Below, piece by piece: positions 53,266 to 62,163 of a stretch of 64,000 nt of DNA. The DNA lies in NCBI RefSeq assembly GCF_016612545.1, contig NZ_JAENRY010000002.1, forward strand, positions 1 through 64,000. The letters run 5' to 3'. Every line of letters begins with the position of its first letter. Within the stretch, counting starts at the first letter, position 1. A program made the translations under genes and the position numbers. Under the pieces are notes generated by a model. That model ran no database searches. It was not told the DNA's origin and worked only from the letters and a program-made list of their open reading frames with translations. The stretch comes from Streptomyces sp. MBT65. GTDB lineage: Bacteria; Actinomycetota; Actinomycetes; Streptomycetales; Streptomycetaceae.

Positions 53266-53601
53266 CGGATCAACCGCCGATGACGTAAGGCGGCCGGTGT
53301 GGATTCGGTGCGGTGACACGGTCGGTCGCACGTTCGGTGGCACGGAGGAATGAGAGGCTCCTCGAAGGCGAGCTGTTTCGTCCCCGGGGATTTCCGTCGA
53401 GCGTTTTCCCGGGTGGGCCCTCAATCGTGCCCGAAAGGAAACTACCGCGTGGAACAGAGCGACCGAACGGCTCCGGCTCTCCATGCAAAGTCATTTTTAC
53501 GCACTGAACGTGGCGATCGGTCGACGTCTCATTCCATTACGGTTCGATCATTTCCGATCAACCGCACCGCTGATTGCGCACCCGGTCGTATTGGGTCGCA
53601 T
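53266..53601. other. Intergenic region with no gene seen
   Basis: 336 bases between the sigma-like gene and carbonic anhydrase. Frames crossing it are short and lack ribosome sites. A stretch near 53485-53590 is less GC-rich than its surroundings and may hold promoters. I see no clear hairpin or repeat. Confidence 0.4.
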
Positions 53602-54090
53602 TCACTCGACCTCGTTGAGCTTCCCGGTGGCCACGTCGAAGACGAAGCCCCTGATGCCGTCCTTGTGCACGATGAAGGGGTCGGCCTTGATACGGGCGAT
53701 CGACTGCCGTACGTCGGTGTCCAGATCGCCGAAGGCCTCCGCCGCCCACGACGGGCGGATACCGGTGTCCTCCTCGATCGCGGCCTTGAAGCCGTCGTCC
53801 GTGAAGGTCAGCATGCCGCAGTCCGTGTGGTGGACGAGGATGATCTCCTCGGTGCCCAGGAGCCGTTGGCTGATCGCGAGCGAGCGGATCTCGTCCTGGG
53901 TGACGACACCGCCCGCGTTGCGGATGACATGGGCCTCGCCCTCGTTCAGACCGAGGATCGCGTACACGTCGAGCCGCGCGTCCATGCAGGCCACCACGGC
54001 GAGGTGCTTGGCGGGCGGAAGGGGGAGCGGGCCTTGGAAGGTCTCGGCGTAACGGGCGTTGTTGGCCAGCAGTTCATCGGTCACGGACAT
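53602..54090 (-). CDS. Beta-class carbonic anhydrase
   Basis: A 162-residue zinc enzyme that interconverts CO2 and bicarbonate. Zinc-binding residues are in VVACMDARLD (Cys and the Asp-Arg pair) and LVHHTDCGM (His, Cys). HVIRNAGG and LGTEEIILVHH also fit. It matches the short actinobacterial Rv1284-like type. ATG 54090 is the family start; the frame opens further up. It is divergent from the DUF427 gene. Confidence 0.92.
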   Translation of the reverse strand: MSVTDELLANNARYAETFQGPLPLPPAKHLAVVACMDARLDVYAILGLNEGEAHVIRNAGGVVTQDEIRSLAISQRLLGTEEIILVHHTDCGMLTFTDDGFKAAIEEDTGIRPSWAAEAFGDLDTDVRQSIARIKADPFIVHKDGIRGFVFDVATGKLNEVE

Positions 54091-54323
54091 GGTGGACCTC
54101 GGTTCTCGTGTGCTCTTACGGGTGCCGTGCGGGAGTCGGGGACGCGGCACGGCAACAGAACACGTCGAACACGTGGACACGACGCGAGGGCCAGAAGCCC
54201 GTCAGCGTGGTGGTGAAGCTCGGCACCCGACCAGTGAACCCTCCCCTACCGGAAACTGGCAAGGAGCGGTCCGCCGCATCAGCCCCCGGGCCGCCTCACC
54301 CCCTACGGATCACGGAGCAAGGG

Positions 54324-55175
54324 ATGAGCACCTTCCCCACCGCACGAGACGTCAGGACCACCCCCGAAGGACTCCTGTGGGAGCCGAGCAACCGCTGGGT
54401 ACGCGGCCGCAAGGGCGACACCACCGTCGTGGACAGCAGGCACCCCGTCCTCGTCTGGGAACCGGACGTCCCCGTACCGACCTACGCCTTCCCGCACGAC
54501 GAGATCCGCGAGGACCTCCTCCACCCCGCGAAGAATCCCCCGACCGGCACACACACCGGATCACGCATCTTCTACGACCTCGAACTCGCCGGTGAGTCGA
54601 CGGAGAACGCGGCCTGGACCTACCCGGCCGACGACCTGGCCGGACACATCGCCTTCGAGTGGTTCCGGCGGGTCGGCCGGGGCCTGGACCACTGGTACGA
54701 GGAGGAGGAAGAGATCTTCATCCACCCCCGGGACCCGCACAAACGCGTCGACGCCATCCCCAGCAGCCGGCACGTCCGGGTCGCGATCGACGGCGCGGTC
54801 GTCGCCGACACCCACCGCCCGGTCCTGCTCTTCGAGACCGGCCTGCCGACCCGGTACTACATCCCGCGCGAAGACGTCCGCCTGGACCTGTTCGAACCGA
54901 CCGACCACAGCACCGGGTGCCCCTACAAGGGCACCGCCACGTACTGGTCGTGGCAGGGGGAGGCCGGAGTTCCCAGTGCGCCCAGTGCTCCCAGTGTTCC
55001 TGGTGTTCCGCCGAACATCGTCTGGAGCTATCCGGAGCCGCTGCCCGCGGTCGGCGCCGTGAAGGATCTGCTCGCCTTCTACAACGAGGCGGTCGACATC
55101 GTCGTGGACGGCGAGACCCTGGAGCGCCCGGTCACGCCGTTCACCGAGACGCTCGCGGAGCGGTCGCCGAGGTGA
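54324..55175 (+). CDS. DUF427 protein with two domains
   Basis: A 283-residue cytoplasmic protein in which the DUF427 unit occurs twice. Copy 1: VVDSRHPVLVWEPDVPVPTY, then SRIFYDLE. Copy 2: VVADTHRPVLLFETGLPTRY, then TGCPYKGTATYWSW with the family CPYKG motif. The first copy lacks the CPYKG wording. DUF427 has no established reaction. A Ser/Pro-rich linker (SAPSAPSVPGVPP) near residue 220 is unusual. The ATG is at 54324. Confidence 0.88.
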   Translation: MSTFPTARDVRTTPEGLLWEPSNRWVRGRKGDTTVVDSRHPVLVWEPDVPVPTYAFPHDEIREDLLHPAKNPPTGTHTGSRIFYDLELAGESTENAAWTYPADDLAGHIAFEWFRRVGRGLDHWYEEEEEIFIHPRDPHKRVDAIPSSRHVRVAIDGAVVADTHRPVLLFETGLPTRYYIPREDVRLDLFEPTDHSTGCPYKGTATYWSWQGEAGVPSAPSAPSVPGVPPNIVWSYPEPLPAVGAVKDLLAFYNEAVDIVVDGETLERPVTPFTETLAERSPR

Positions 55176-55245
55176 CGTACTGATGAAGTCCGGCCCTGTT
55201 GGTGCGCGTTGAGGTTAAACAGCGCCAACAGGGCAGTCGACATTG

Positions 55246-56043
55246 ATGGAGAGTCACACCAAGGACGAGAAGAAGAAGCAGGAGCCGAAGCGCAAGGTGC
55301 TCGATCTGACCGCTGTACAGGTGGTGGCGAGTGCGCTCGCGACCGTGGTGGGCGCCGTGTTGGCGTCCCTGCTGGGGGTGACCGGGACGATCATCGGCGC
55401 CGCCGTGGTCAGCACCAGCGCCACCACCGGCGCGGCGGTCTTCCAGCACGCGTTCCGGCGAACGGGCGAGGGGATTCGCAGAAGAGTGCCCTCGGTGGCG
55501 CTCGCGCTGACGCCGAGTGAGGAGCGGGCGTTGCAACGCGCGGACGCCCGGGCGGCGTTCGCCTTACCGGACCGTCCCTCGGCGGGTGCCGCGCCACCGT
55601 CCGACGACGAGTCGGTCACCATCTATGGGACCCGTCGTAGCGGCTCCTTCTGGAAGTCCATCGGCTGGAAGAAGTTCGCCCTGGCGACAGGCCTGGTGTT
55701 CGCCCTGGCGATGGTCACGGTGACCGTGGGGGAACTGATCATGGGCAAGCCGATCGCTGCGGCGGTCAGAAACGAATCCGGTACGGGAACCTCGTTGGGC
55801 GGCGGCTCGGCGGGAACGCACGCTCCCGCGAACAGCCCGACACCCACGCCGCTCACGTCCAGCAGTACGGGGTCGTACTCGGGCGGCACCGCCTCACCGT
55901 CCGCGAGCGCGGAGCCCGGGACCGGTTCAAGCTCCGGTGCCCGCCCGAGCCACAGTGCCGCCTCCAGCCCCGCGGCCTCGGCGTCGACGGTGCCGTCGGC
56001 GAGCGGCGACGTCGTGAACAGCCCCGACGCCACCGCCCGTTGA
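55246..56043 (+). CDS. Membrane protein of unknown function with Ser/Thr/Pro-rich tail
   Basis: A 265-residue protein: a basic start (KDEKKKQEPKRKV), a Gly/Ala-rich hydrophobic stretch (VVASALATVVGAVLASLLGV; IIGAAVVSTSATTGAAV), a second hydrophobic span (FALATGLVFALAMVTVTVG) and an extended Ser/Thr/Pro/Gly-rich tail of about 90 residues, probably outside the membrane. No known domain. ATG 55246 is preferred over the TTG one codon earlier. Convergent with the repeat-containing membrane protein. Confidence 0.7.
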   Translation: MESHTKDEKKKQEPKRKVLDLTAVQVVASALATVVGAVLASLLGVTGTIIGAAVVSTSATTGAAVFQHAFRRTGEGIRRRVPSVALALTPSEERALQRADARAAFALPDRPSAGAAPPSDDESVTIYGTRRSGSFWKSIGWKKFALATGLVFALAMVTVTVGELIMGKPIAAAVRNESGTGTSLGGGSAGTHAPANSPTPTPLTSSSTGSYSGGTASPSASAEPGTGSSSGARPSHSAASSPAASASTVPSASGDVVNSPDATAR

Positions 56044-56055
56044 GCGGGCCCGACC

Positions 56056-57216
56056 CTACTGGGGCGTCCGGTTCGCGTCCGCCAACGCCGGCTGATCGGG
56101 ATGGCCGGGAAGGTCCAACTGCCTCCCGAACCGCCGCGAGGCCAGCAGCGCGAGCAACGCCGTGAGCGCCGCCAGCGCGGCGAGTACGGCCATCAGCCCC
56201 GCGAACCACGACGGTGCCGCAGTGATCCGCAGCGCATCGGAGAGGCGTGTGGAGTGGAACCGCCCGTCGAACAACTGGAGGGCGGCCAGCGCGGCCGGCA
56301 CCACCATGGACACGGCGAGCACGGACAGGCCGCCGTGCAGGATCACCGCAGGCGCCAGCAGGACGCACAGGATCGAGACACCCAGCACGCATCCGAAGGC
56401 GGTGCCTGAGGCTCCCGCACGGTGCAGCGGGAAGTACAACAGCCCGCACAGCACGAGCGCCGCCGCCGCGATCAGCCTCGGCCAGAGCGGGGGAGCGGCC
56501 CGCCGGGTCGCCGTACGCACACGTCGTGGCCGGTGTTGACGAACAGCCGGACGGTGGCCGTCCGTACTTTCCGGATCGGGCGCGTCGTGCGCGTCCTGTC
56601 CCGGAGCGGTGGACCTCGGGGTGTTCTGGTCCGCCGCACGTTCCGAGCCACGAGCGGATACGTCCTGCTCCTCGGCCAACCGGCCGATCAACTGGACGAG
56701 TTCCTCGACGGGCCTGCCCGCCGCGGCCCGTACCGCCTCCTCACCGCAGTGCGGTTCCAGCGGCGCCTGCTGCAGCAGGGCCATCAGCCGCGTGACGTCC
56801 TCCACAGGCCGGCTCTCGGCGGCGGCGCGGATCGCCTCGTCGGCGCAGTCGGGATGGCGCGGCGGCCGGGTCAGCAGGGTCACCAGGCGCGTCACGTCCT
56901 CCACGGACCGGTCGACACCGACCGCCCGCAGGGCGTCGACGGTGGCCTGGGCGTACTTCGGCGACTGCTCCAGCAACGTGATGAGCTGGAGGACCTCGTC
57001 GAGCGGCCGGTCGGCGACGGCGGCCTGCACCAGGCGGTGCATCGGATCGGAGTTCTCGCCCTCGTGGCCGGTGCGGGCGGGACCCTCTTGCGACGGACGT
57101 GACGTCGGCGGCGATCCGTCGGCCGGCCCTCCGTCGGAGGGCGCGAGCGGGTCGACGGCGGTGCCGTGAGGTATATCGGGTCGGTCCGGGCTGGGCGAGA
57201 AAGAGCGGGTGGTCAT
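56056..57216 (-). CDS. Membrane protein with four ~32-residue helical repeats
   Basis: A 386-residue protein with no named domain. The N-terminal half has a Pro/Ser-rich head, then four tandem repeats of about 32 residues beginning at residues about 76, 108, 140 and 171: PLDEVLQLITLLEQSP, SVEDVTRLVTLLTRPP, PVEDVTRLMALLQQAP and PVEELVQLIGRLAEEQ. Each reads as a helix followed by an ATVDALRA- or DEAIRAAA-like second helix. The C-terminal half has about five hydrophobic spans (LIAAAALVLCGLLYFPL; CVLGVSILCVLLAPAV). The repeats look like a protein-binding array in front of a membrane anchor. Confidence 0.78.
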   Translation of the reverse strand: MTTRSFSPSPDRPDIPHGTAVDPLAPSDGGPADGSPPTSRPSQEGPARTGHEGENSDPMHRLVQAAVADRPLDEVLQLITLLEQSPKYAQATVDALRAVGVDRSVEDVTRLVTLLTRPPRHPDCADEAIRAAAESRPVEDVTRLMALLQQAPLEPHCGEEAVRAAAGRPVEELVQLIGRLAEEQDVSARGSERAADQNTPRSTAPGQDAHDAPDPESTDGHRPAVRQHRPRRVRTATRRAAPPLWPRLIAAAALVLCGLLYFPLHRAGASGTAFGCVLGVSILCVLLAPAVILHGGLSVLAVSMVVPAALAALQLFDGRFHSTRLSDALRITAAPSWFAGLMAVLAALAALTALLALLASRRFGRQLDLPGHPDQPALADANRTPQ

Positions 57217-57464
57217 GCTCGGCTCTCCATGAAGAGGGTGATGCTGCTATCGCCCCCCGAAGCGCGATGAACAAGCTGATCCCGTCCATTACTAGGTCCC
57301 CGCCCGCCACCACGCCACGCGAATACGCCACCCGTGTGACCCCGGCCCACCTGCCGGACGCCTCCGCGAGACCCGCCCGCTCATCCGTTCGGTCGCTCTG
57401 TCAGGAGCTGTACGGCGAACGGGCCTGATTGACGGCCCGGAGAGACGCGCCGTACTCTCCCCCT

Positions 57465-57565
57465 GTAGTGATGGCATAAGGAAGCTGGTGGAATTCCAGC
57501 ACGGTCGCGCCACTGTGAGCCCGCCGCCGGAAGGTGGAGGGCGAGTCAGACACTGAACCTTCACT
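57465..57565 (+). ncRNA. Cobalamin riboswitch upstream of cbtBA
   Basis: The leader contains GGAATTCCAGCACGGTCGCG, the short B12-box variant seen before CbtAB genes, and GAGTCAGACACTGAACC that closes the aptamer 60 bases later. The whole ends about 45 bases before the CbtB start. It is of the short-box type. Boundaries are approximate. Confidence 0.85.
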
Positions 57566-57610
57566 CGCCCGTACACGCAAGGGACGCACGATCCCGAAGG
57601 AGGGCTCACC

Positions 57611-57826
57611 TTGAGCAGCGTTTCCACATCCCGTCCGGTGTCCACGCCGGTTGTCCTGCCCGTCTCGAAGTCGATCGTCTGGCTGGTCGGCACCGCGCTG
57701 ATCGCGCTGGCGGTCTACTACTTCATCGGTGTCGACCAGGGCGCCGTGTCGGTGTTCGGCAACGACATGCACGTCCACGAGTTCGTCCACGACGCCCGCC
57801 ACTTCCTCGGCTTCCCCTGCCACTGA
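57611..57826 (+). CDS. cbtB: Cobalt transporter subunit CbtB
   Basis: A 71-residue membrane protein with one span (IVWLVGTALIALAVYYFIG) and a metal-binding C-terminus NDMHVHEFVHDARHFLGFPC with five His and one Cys after it. This is the CbtB family, which teams with CbtA in cobalt uptake. TTG 57611 has the strong AGGAGG seven bases upstream and is the right family start. It lies behind a cobalamin riboswitch. Confidence 0.93.
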   Translation: MSSVSTSRPVSTPVVLPVSKSIVWLVGTALIALAVYYFIGVDQGAVSVFGNDMHVHEFVHDARHFLGFPCH

Positions 57827-57862
57827 CCCTCCGCCGGCACCTGGACGTACGGACAACTCGAC

Positions 57863-58729
57863 ATGGAAAAGAAGCTCATACTGCGCGGCGTACTCGCCGG
57901 CGCAGTCGCGGGCCTGCTCGCCTTCGTGTTCGCGCGCATCTTCGCCGAGCCACAGATCGCCAAGGCCATCGACTACGAGAGCGGCCGTGACGCCGCCCAG
58001 AACGCCCTGGACAAGGCGGCCGGCCTGCCCGTCGAGGGCCACGAACACGAACTCTTCAGCCGCACCATCCAGGCCAACGTGGGCATCGGCGCCGGCATGA
58101 TCCTCTTCGGCATGGCGATGGGCGCCCTGTTCGCCGTCGCCTACGCCGTCTGCCTGGGCCGCACCGGCGGGCTGCGGCCGCGCAACCTGGCGCTTCTCGT
58201 CGCCGGCGGCGGATTCCTCGGCATGTACCTGGTGCCGTTCCTGAAGTACCCGGCCAACCCGCCCGCGATCGGTCACGAAGAGACGATCCAGCAGCGCAGC
58301 GCCCTGTACCTGATCATGATCGTGTGCTCCGTCGCCTTCCTCGCCGGAGCGGTCTATCTCGGAAAGCACCTCCAGGCACGCTTCGGCAACTGGAACGCCA
58401 CCCTCCTCGCCGGCGCCGCGTTCGTCGTGGCGATCGGGATCGTCATGCTGCTTCTGCCGCAGCTCGGCCATCTCTCGTACAACAAGGCCAACTTCGGCAA
58501 CCAGGCCACCGAGACACCGCTGCCGCTGAAGGACACCAAGGGCAATATCGTCTACCCGGGCTTCCCCGCCGACGTGCTCTTCACCTTCCGCTTCTACTCC
58601 GTCGCCGCGCAGCTCATCCTCTGGACGGCCCTCGGCCTGATCTTCGCCCCCCTCGCCGAACGCCTCCTCAACCCCACGCGCCCGGACGCCCCCGCACCCT
58701 CCCAGGAACCGGACCCCGTCCCGGCCTGA
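57863..58729 (+). CDS. cbtA: Cobalt transporter CbtA
   Basis: A 288-residue inner-membrane protein with about six hydrophobic segments (LILRGVLAGAVAGLLAFVFA; IGAGMILFGMAMGALFAVAYA; ALYLIMIVCSVAFLAGAV; LAGAAFVVAIGIVMLLLP). It matches CbtA, the channel component predicted to take up cobalt for corrin synthesis. It follows cbtB by 36 bases. Cobalamin repression through the riboswitch would lower both. Confidence 0.92.
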   Translation: MEKKLILRGVLAGAVAGLLAFVFARIFAEPQIAKAIDYESGRDAAQNALDKAAGLPVEGHEHELFSRTIQANVGIGAGMILFGMAMGALFAVAYAVCLGRTGGLRPRNLALLVAGGGFLGMYLVPFLKYPANPPAIGHEETIQQRSALYLIMIVCSVAFLAGAVYLGKHLQARFGNWNATLLAGAAFVVAIGIVMLLLPQLGHLSYNKANFGNQATETPLPLKDTKGNIVYPGFPADVLFTFRFYSVAAQLILWTALGLIFAPLAERLLNPTRPDAPAPSQEPDPVPA

Positions 58730-58746
58730 CGGGCCTTTTCTACGAC

Positions 58747-58786
58747 GAGCGCGGTGACCGATGCGATCACCGCGCTCGGTGCTTTT
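58747..58786 (+). terminator. Intrinsic terminator after cbtA
   Basis: A perfect 11-base inverted repeat, GAGCGCGGTGA (58747-58757) and TCACCGCGCTC (58767-58777), with a 9-base loop, followed after five bases by TTTT. Strong for a GC-rich genome. It separates cbtBA from the next riboswitch operon. Confidence 0.85.
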
Positions 58787-58989
58787 CCGCCCGCCTCACG
58801 GTCTGCGTGCGACTCCGACGTACAACGGGATCCGGCCGGTGTCGCCTTGTTCTGCGCCCGGGGCGCCCAACGGCCTGTGTCGCGAGGTGAGTTCAAGCCC
58901 GCGAGTGTCGCGGTCACGGCTGTGCCGGTGCCTCCGTGCCGCTCCCCCCGTGCCAGGAGCCGTTCGTCGATCTTGATACGTTGTGCGGG

Positions 58990-59180
58990 CCAGTCGTGCC
59001 ACAACCGAGGCCAGGGAATCCGGTGGAAATCCGGAACTGACGCGCAGCGGTGAGGGGGACGGGCGGGGCACTGATGCCACTGGGGCGACACGGGCCGGCC
59101 GAAGGAGCCGGTGTGCGATGTGCCGGGAAGGCGCTCCGTCCGGACGAACCCGAGTCCGAAGACCTGCTGGCGCCTTCTCG
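58990..59180 (+). ncRNA. Cobalamin riboswitch (corrinoid importer 2)
   Basis: The leader has GGAATCCGGTGGAAATCCGG, GAACTGACGCGCAGCGGTGA and, about 100 bases later, GAGTCCGAAGACCTGCTGGC, the full B12-box layout. It ends about 60 bases before the SBP start. With importer 1 and cbtBA this is the third such element in the window. Confidence 0.88.
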
Positions 59181-59239
59181 CCCTCGGCGAGGGGGAGTTC
59201 ACAGGCCAGGCTCCGCGTTCGAGCCCCGACAGGCAAGGC

Positions 59240-60301
59240 ATGCCCGTGATCCGTACCGCCCCCGTCCCGCTGCGCCGCCGTACCGCGGCCCTCCTCATCG
59301 CGCCCGCCCTGCTGCTCACCGCGTGCGGCGGATCCGACGGCGACAGTGCCGACGGCGAGACGGAGAAGTCCGCCGCCGGCTTCCCGCTCACCCTCACCGA
59401 CTGCGGGAACAAGGTCACCTTGAAGTCCGCGCCCGAGCGGGTCGTCTCCCTCAACCAGGGCACCACCGAGATCCTGCTCTCCCTCGGCCTCGCCGACCGC
59501 CTGGCCGGCACCGCCACCTGGACCGACCCGGTGCTCAAGGGCCTGGAGAAGGCGAACGCGACCGTGCCGCGCCTCGCCGACAACGCCCCCTCCTTCGAGA
59601 GGGTCCTCGACGCCGAACCCGACTTCGTCACCGCCTCGTTCGTCTCGACGCTCGGCAAAGGCGGCGTCGCCACCCGCGAACAGTTCGAGAAGCTGGGCGT
59701 GCCGACATACGTCTCGCCGGCCGACTGCGCGGGCAAGGACAACGACAGCGGCGGCGACGGTTCGCGCAGCACACCGCTCACGCTCGACACCGTCTACGGC
59801 GAGATACGGGACCTGTCGCGTGTGATGGGCGTCGAGGCGCGCGGCGACAAGCTCGTGGCGCAACTCAAGGAGCGAGTGCGCAAAGCGACGGCCGGGCTCG
59901 ACGCCTCCGGCACCTCCCTCATGTACTGGTTCGCCAACTCCCAGTCGCCCTACCTGGCCGGCTGCTGCGGCGCCCCCGGCGCCATCACCCGTACCGTCGG
60001 CGCCGAGAACGCCTTCTCCGACACCCATGACGAGTGGCCCCAGATCAACTGGGAGACCGTCGCCGACCGCGATCCCGACGTCATCGTCCTCGGCGATCTG
60101 ACCCGTAAGTCACAGACCGCCGAGACCGCCGAGGCGAAGATCCACTTCCTGGAGACCAACGCGGCCACCCGCAACCTCACCGCCGTCAAGAAGAAGCGGT
60201 ACATCCTGCTCAGCGGTCAGGCGATGAACCCGTCCATCCGTACCGTCGAAGGGATCGAGCAGGTCGCCGCCGGCCTGCGCGACTTCGGACTCGCCAAGTG
60301 A
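59240..60301 (+). CDS. Corrinoid-binding lipoprotein, copy 2 (BtuF type)
   Basis: A 353-residue lipoprotein: signal with TAALLIAPALLLTACGGSDG (lipobox LTAC), then the BtuF/FecB lobes with ERVVSLNQGTTEILLSLGL, FVTASFVSTLG and RDPDVIVLGDL. It captures cobalamin or a precursor outside the membrane. It is intact and followed by an intact permease and ATPase, unlike copy 1. ATG 59240 follows AGGCAAGGC. The stop overlaps the permease start by four bases. Confidence 0.9.
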   Translation: MPVIRTAPVPLRRRTAALLIAPALLLTACGGSDGDSADGETEKSAAGFPLTLTDCGNKVTLKSAPERVVSLNQGTTEILLSLGLADRLAGTATWTDPVLKGLEKANATVPRLADNAPSFERVLDAEPDFVTASFVSTLGKGGVATREQFEKLGVPTYVSPADCAGKDNDSGGDGSRSTPLTLDTVYGEIRDLSRVMGVEARGDKLVAQLKERVRKATAGLDASGTSLMYWFANSQSPYLAGCCGAPGAITRTVGAENAFSDTHDEWPQINWETVADRDPDVIVLGDLTRKSQTAETAEAKIHFLETNAATRNLTAVKKKRYILLSGQAMNPSIRTVEGIEQVAAGLRDFGLAK

Positions 60302-61299
60302 CCGTCCGCACCCTGCTGTTGACGGGTGGCGGGCTTATCGCGCTGCTGGTTTCCGTGGCCTTCGCGGTGACCGTCGGACCCGCCGACATCTCCACGGCCG
60401 ACGTGTGGGCGTCCGTCGCGTCCCACCTCGGCGGCGGCCGGAGCACGCTCGCTCCGCTGCGGGACGGCATCGTCTGGGACCTGCGTATGCCCCGTACGCT
60501 GCTCGCCGCCGTGTGCGGGGCCGGGCTCGGGCTGTGCGGCGCGGTCATGCAGTCGCTGTTGCGCAATCCGCTGGCGGATCCGTTCGTGCTCGGTGTCTCC
60601 ACCGGGGCGGTGGCGGTCGTGGTGCTCGGCGTGGGCGGCGGAGCCGTGTCGCTGTCGGCGGGCGCCTTCGTCGGGGCCCTGCTCTCCTTCGGGCTGGTGA
60701 TGCTGCTCAGCCACAGCCTCGGCGCGAGCATGGACCGGGTGGTGCTGTCCGGCGTGGCCGCCATGCAACTCTTCTCCGCGCTGACCTCGTTCACGGTGCT
60801 GACCTCGGCGGACGCCGAGACCACCAAGGGCGTGCTGTTCTGGCTGCTCGGCTCGCTCTCCGGTGCGGACTGGGGGCAAGTGCTGCTGTGCGCGGGCGCG
60901 TTGGCCGTCGTCCTGGTCGTGTGCCTCGGCCATGCCACCACCCTGGACGCGTTCGCCTTCGGCGAGGAGGCGGCGGCCGGCCTCGGCGTGAACCTGGCCC
61001 GCGCCCGTCTGATCCTGCTGTGCGCGACGGCGCTGCTCACGGCGGTCCTGGTCAGTTGCGCCGGCGCGATCGGCTTCGTGGGGCTGGTCCTGCCGCATGT
61101 CACGCGGGCACTCACAGGTTCCGGGCATGTACGCCTGCTGCCGGTCACCGCGCTGACCGGAGCCGTCTTCCTGGTGTGGGTGGACACCCTCGCCCGTACC
61201 GTCGTCGATCCCCAGGAGGTACCGGTGGGGGTGGTGACGTCGCTGATCGGCGTGCCCGCGTTCGTGGTCGTGCTGCACCGGGGCCGGAGGAAGGCATGA
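60298..61299 (+). CDS. Corrinoid ABC transporter permease, copy 2 (BtuC/FecCD type)
   Basis: A 333-residue inner-membrane permease with LRMPRTLLAAVCGAGLGLCG, NPLADPFVLGVSTGAVAVV and GAIGFVGLVLPHVTR, the FecCD hallmarks. GTG 60298 overlaps the binding-protein stop (GTGA), and the stop overlaps the ATPase start. The three genes form a complete importer. Confidence 0.92.
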   Translation: MTVRTLLLTGGGLIALLVSVAFAVTVGPADISTADVWASVASHLGGGRSTLAPLRDGIVWDLRMPRTLLAAVCGAGLGLCGAVMQSLLRNPLADPFVLGVSTGAVAVVVLGVGGGAVSLSAGAFVGALLSFGLVMLLSHSLGASMDRVVLSGVAAMQLFSALTSFTVLTSADAETTKGVLFWLLGSLSGADWGQVLLCAGALAVVLVVCLGHATTLDAFAFGEEAAAGLGVNLARARLILLCATALLTAVLVSCAGAIGFVGLVLPHVTRALTGSGHVRLLPVTALTGAVFLVWVDTLARTVVDPQEVPVGVVTSLIGVPAFVVVLHRGRRKA

Positions 61300-62114
61300 A
61301 CACACCCGCAGACGGCGACATGAGCACCCCCGCACCGGACACCGGCCTCCACGCCGACCGTGTCTCCCGCCGCACCGACGGCCGCCTCATCGTCGACGGC
61401 GTCACCCTCACTCTGCGCCCCGGCGAGACCGTCGGCCTCCTCGGCCCCAACGGCTCAGGAAAGTCAACGCTGTTGCGCCTGCTCGCCGGAGTACTCCCCG
61501 CCTCCACCGGCGTAGTGACGCTCGACGGACGGCCGTTGCCCGAACTCGGACGCCGCACCACCGCCCGCCGTATCGCCGGCGTCGAGCAACACACCCACAC
61601 CCAGACCGAGTTGACCGTCCGCGAGGTCGTCGCCCTCGGCCGCATCCCGCACCGGCGCGCCTGGTCACCGGCGACGGCCGCCGACTCCCGTGCCGTCGAC
61701 GAGGCGTTGGAACGCACCGGGCTGACCGACCGCGCCGCCCAGTCCTGGCACACCCTCTCCGGCGGCGAACGCCAACGCGCCCAGATCGCCCGGGCGTTGG
61801 CCCAGGAACCCCGCGAACTCCTCCTCGACGAGCCGACCAACCACCTCGACATCCAGCACCAGTTGGACCTGCTCGACCTGATCGCCGACCTCCCGGTCAC
61901 CACCGTGATCGCCCTGCACGACCTCAACCTCGCCGCGATGTACTGCGACCGCCTGCTCGTCCTGAACATCGGCCGCACGGTGTCCGAGGGCACCCCGACC
62001 GACGTCCTCACCCCCGCCCTCATCAAGGACGTCTACGGCGTCCACGCGGAGGTCGGCCATGAGCCCGGACATCCGGTGATCCGGTTTCTGCGGCGGGGGA
62101 GGGGGACGTCGTAG
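61296..62114 (+). CDS. Corrinoid ABC transporter ATPase, copy 2
   Basis: A 272-residue ATP-binding subunit with the full set of motifs: Walker A GPNGSGKST, Q-loop VEQHTHTQTELTV, signature LSGGERQ, Walker B ELLLDEPTNHLD and ALHDLNLAAMYCDRLLVLN. It keeps the helical and C-terminal sections (EGTPTDVLTPALIKDVYGV) that copy 1 has lost. Compared with copy 1, the part after the switch His shows what the deletion removed. Confidence 0.93.
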   Translation: MNTPADGDMSTPAPDTGLHADRVSRRTDGRLIVDGVTLTLRPGETVGLLGPNGSGKSTLLRLLAGVLPASTGVVTLDGRPLPELGRRTTARRIAGVEQHTHTQTELTVREVVALGRIPHRRAWSPATAADSRAVDEALERTGLTDRAAQSWHTLSGGERQRAQIARALAQEPRELLLDEPTNHLDIQHQLDLLDLIADLPVTTVIALHDLNLAAMYCDRLLVLNIGRTVSEGTPTDVLTPALIKDVYGVHAEVGHEPGHPVIRFLRRGRGTS

Positions 62115-62163
62115 CCGCGGGTGACTCGTGTCTGCAACTGGCCCAGGCGCAGCCGGTGTTGGG

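Noticed and set aside
53313-53507. 64-codon plus-strand frame before carbonic anhydrase
   Set aside because: No ribosome site or domain wording. It is probably chance.
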